Origin: Gammaproteobacteria bacterium
GTDB lineage: Bacteria; Gemmatimonadota; Gemmatimonadetes; Longimicrobiales; Gaopeijiaceae
Direction: 5' to 3'
Length of the DNA: 6,482 bases
NCBI GenBank assembly: GCA_009843625.1
Contig: VYDD01000259.1
Location: 1-6,482, forward strand
Positions within the stretch are counted from its first letter, which is position 1. Every line of letters starts with the position of its first letter. This document shows, in pieces, positions 6,080 to 6,482 of the stretch. The translations under genes and the position numbers were made by a program. The notes beneath the pieces are model-generated. The model was given only the letters and a program-made list of their open reading frames with translations, was not told the origin of the DNA and made no database searches.

Positions 6080-6482
6080 TCAGTTCTCGTCCAAACGGCA
6101 ACCGTCAGAGGAGCAGACAACAACCGGGTTTCCGGCACAGTCCCCGCCGACCAGGCCGAGCTGCAGATCCGATTGCTCCAGATCCTGGGTCCAATCAATG
6201 GCGACCTCGTGCCGGACGGACTCGCTGGCGATCTCTACACGCCAACCGCTGATCCTTCCTGCCATGTACGGGTTGTGATACTCCGACAGGGTGTACGGGC
6301 CGAGAAAGTCCAGCGCCGTCCCAACACCAACGCTGGTCAACTCCACGGTGATGTTGGTCGCAAGGTGATCCGAAAACTCATCCGAAGGGACGGGCGGCAA
6401 CACAGCGACGCTGACACCCGGACAGGGGTCGAACACCGTGGGCGCAGGCGGTGGAGGCGCGGGCGGGGCCGTGGGGGTTGGC
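6080..6482 (-). CDS. C-terminal part of a protein with the novel cysteine-rich domain (5' end beyond the window)
   Basis: The frame is open to the right window edge, leaving 133 residues. The visible start is a Pro/Ala/Thr linker (PTPTAPPAPPPPAPTV) of the sort that follows a lipoprotein or domain boundary. A domain of about 115 residues follows: DPCPGVSVAV, then TALDFLGPYTLSEY, then RISGWRVEI and VAIDWTQ, ending GDCAGNPVVVCSSDGCRLDEN. This matches the C-terminal domain of the 1851-2681 lipoprotein along its whole length, including four cysteines. It lacks the CDDDDC insertion of that paralog, and a proline linker stands where the paralog has Calx-beta. A GTG at 6436 lies inside the domain boundary and is not a credible start. 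The gene reads toward the hydrolase lipoprotein 168 bp downstream, so the two are probably co-transcribed. It is probably exported; its function is unknown. Confidence 0.8.
   Translation of the reverse strand, partial: PTPTAPPAPPPPAPTVFDPCPGVSVAVLPPVPSDEFSDHLATNITVELTSVGVGTALDFLGPYTLSEYHNPYMAGRISGWRVEIASESVRHEVAIDWTQDLEQSDLQLGLVGGDCAGNPVVVCSSDGCRLDEN

Overview
The window is high-GC bacterial DNA dominated by secreted and surface-anchored proteins. Two genes have clear lipoprotein signal peptides, one has a classical signal peptide, and one has a single membrane anchor. The lipobox style, GC content and mix of Calx-beta, carboxypeptidase-regulatory-like and thrombospondin type 3 (TSP3) modules would fit a diderm such as a Gemmatimonadota-like lineage. 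This is inference: nothing in the window fixes taxonomy, and there is no rRNA, tRNA or housekeeping gene.

Layout from left to right. (1) Positions 1-54 look like the inner-facing end of an insertion sequence with two near-identical repeats. It abuts a short, very acidic, cysteine-containing reading frame (73-486, +) that is probably the 3' remnant of a larger gene, followed by a strong intrinsic terminator (530-567). (2) After a repeat-bearing spacer there is a translationally coupled pair on +: a secreted metzincin zinc protease with a C-terminal beta-sandwich domain (793-1854), and a lipoprotein with a Calx-beta domain and an unnamed cysteine-rich C-terminal domain (1851-2681). (3) A 375-bp spacer with GC-rich palindromic repeats leads to a small membrane-anchored coiled-coil protein (3057-3506, +). 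(4) A convergent spacer with more copies of the same palindromic repeats separates it from a minus-strand block. That block is a large lipoprotein alpha/beta hydrolase with TSP3 calcium-binding repeats and an unrecognised C-terminal region (3794-5911, -), preceded by the 3' end of another gene (6080-6482, -, cut by the window edge).

The main discovery is that the C-terminal domain of the 1851-2681 lipoprotein and the truncated protein at 6080-6482 are paralogous. They share a CxGV start, an aromatic GPY core and a cysteine-rich ending, GxCxGxPxVxCxxxGCxLD. Each copy lies next to a different exported hydrolase: a zinc metalloprotease in one case and a serine hydrolase in the other. This suggests a reusable surface module, about 115-125 residues long, that accompanies secreted enzymes. 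Its function is not evident from sequence. The spacers also carry a dispersed hairpin repeat family whose arms differ between copies while keeping their pairing.
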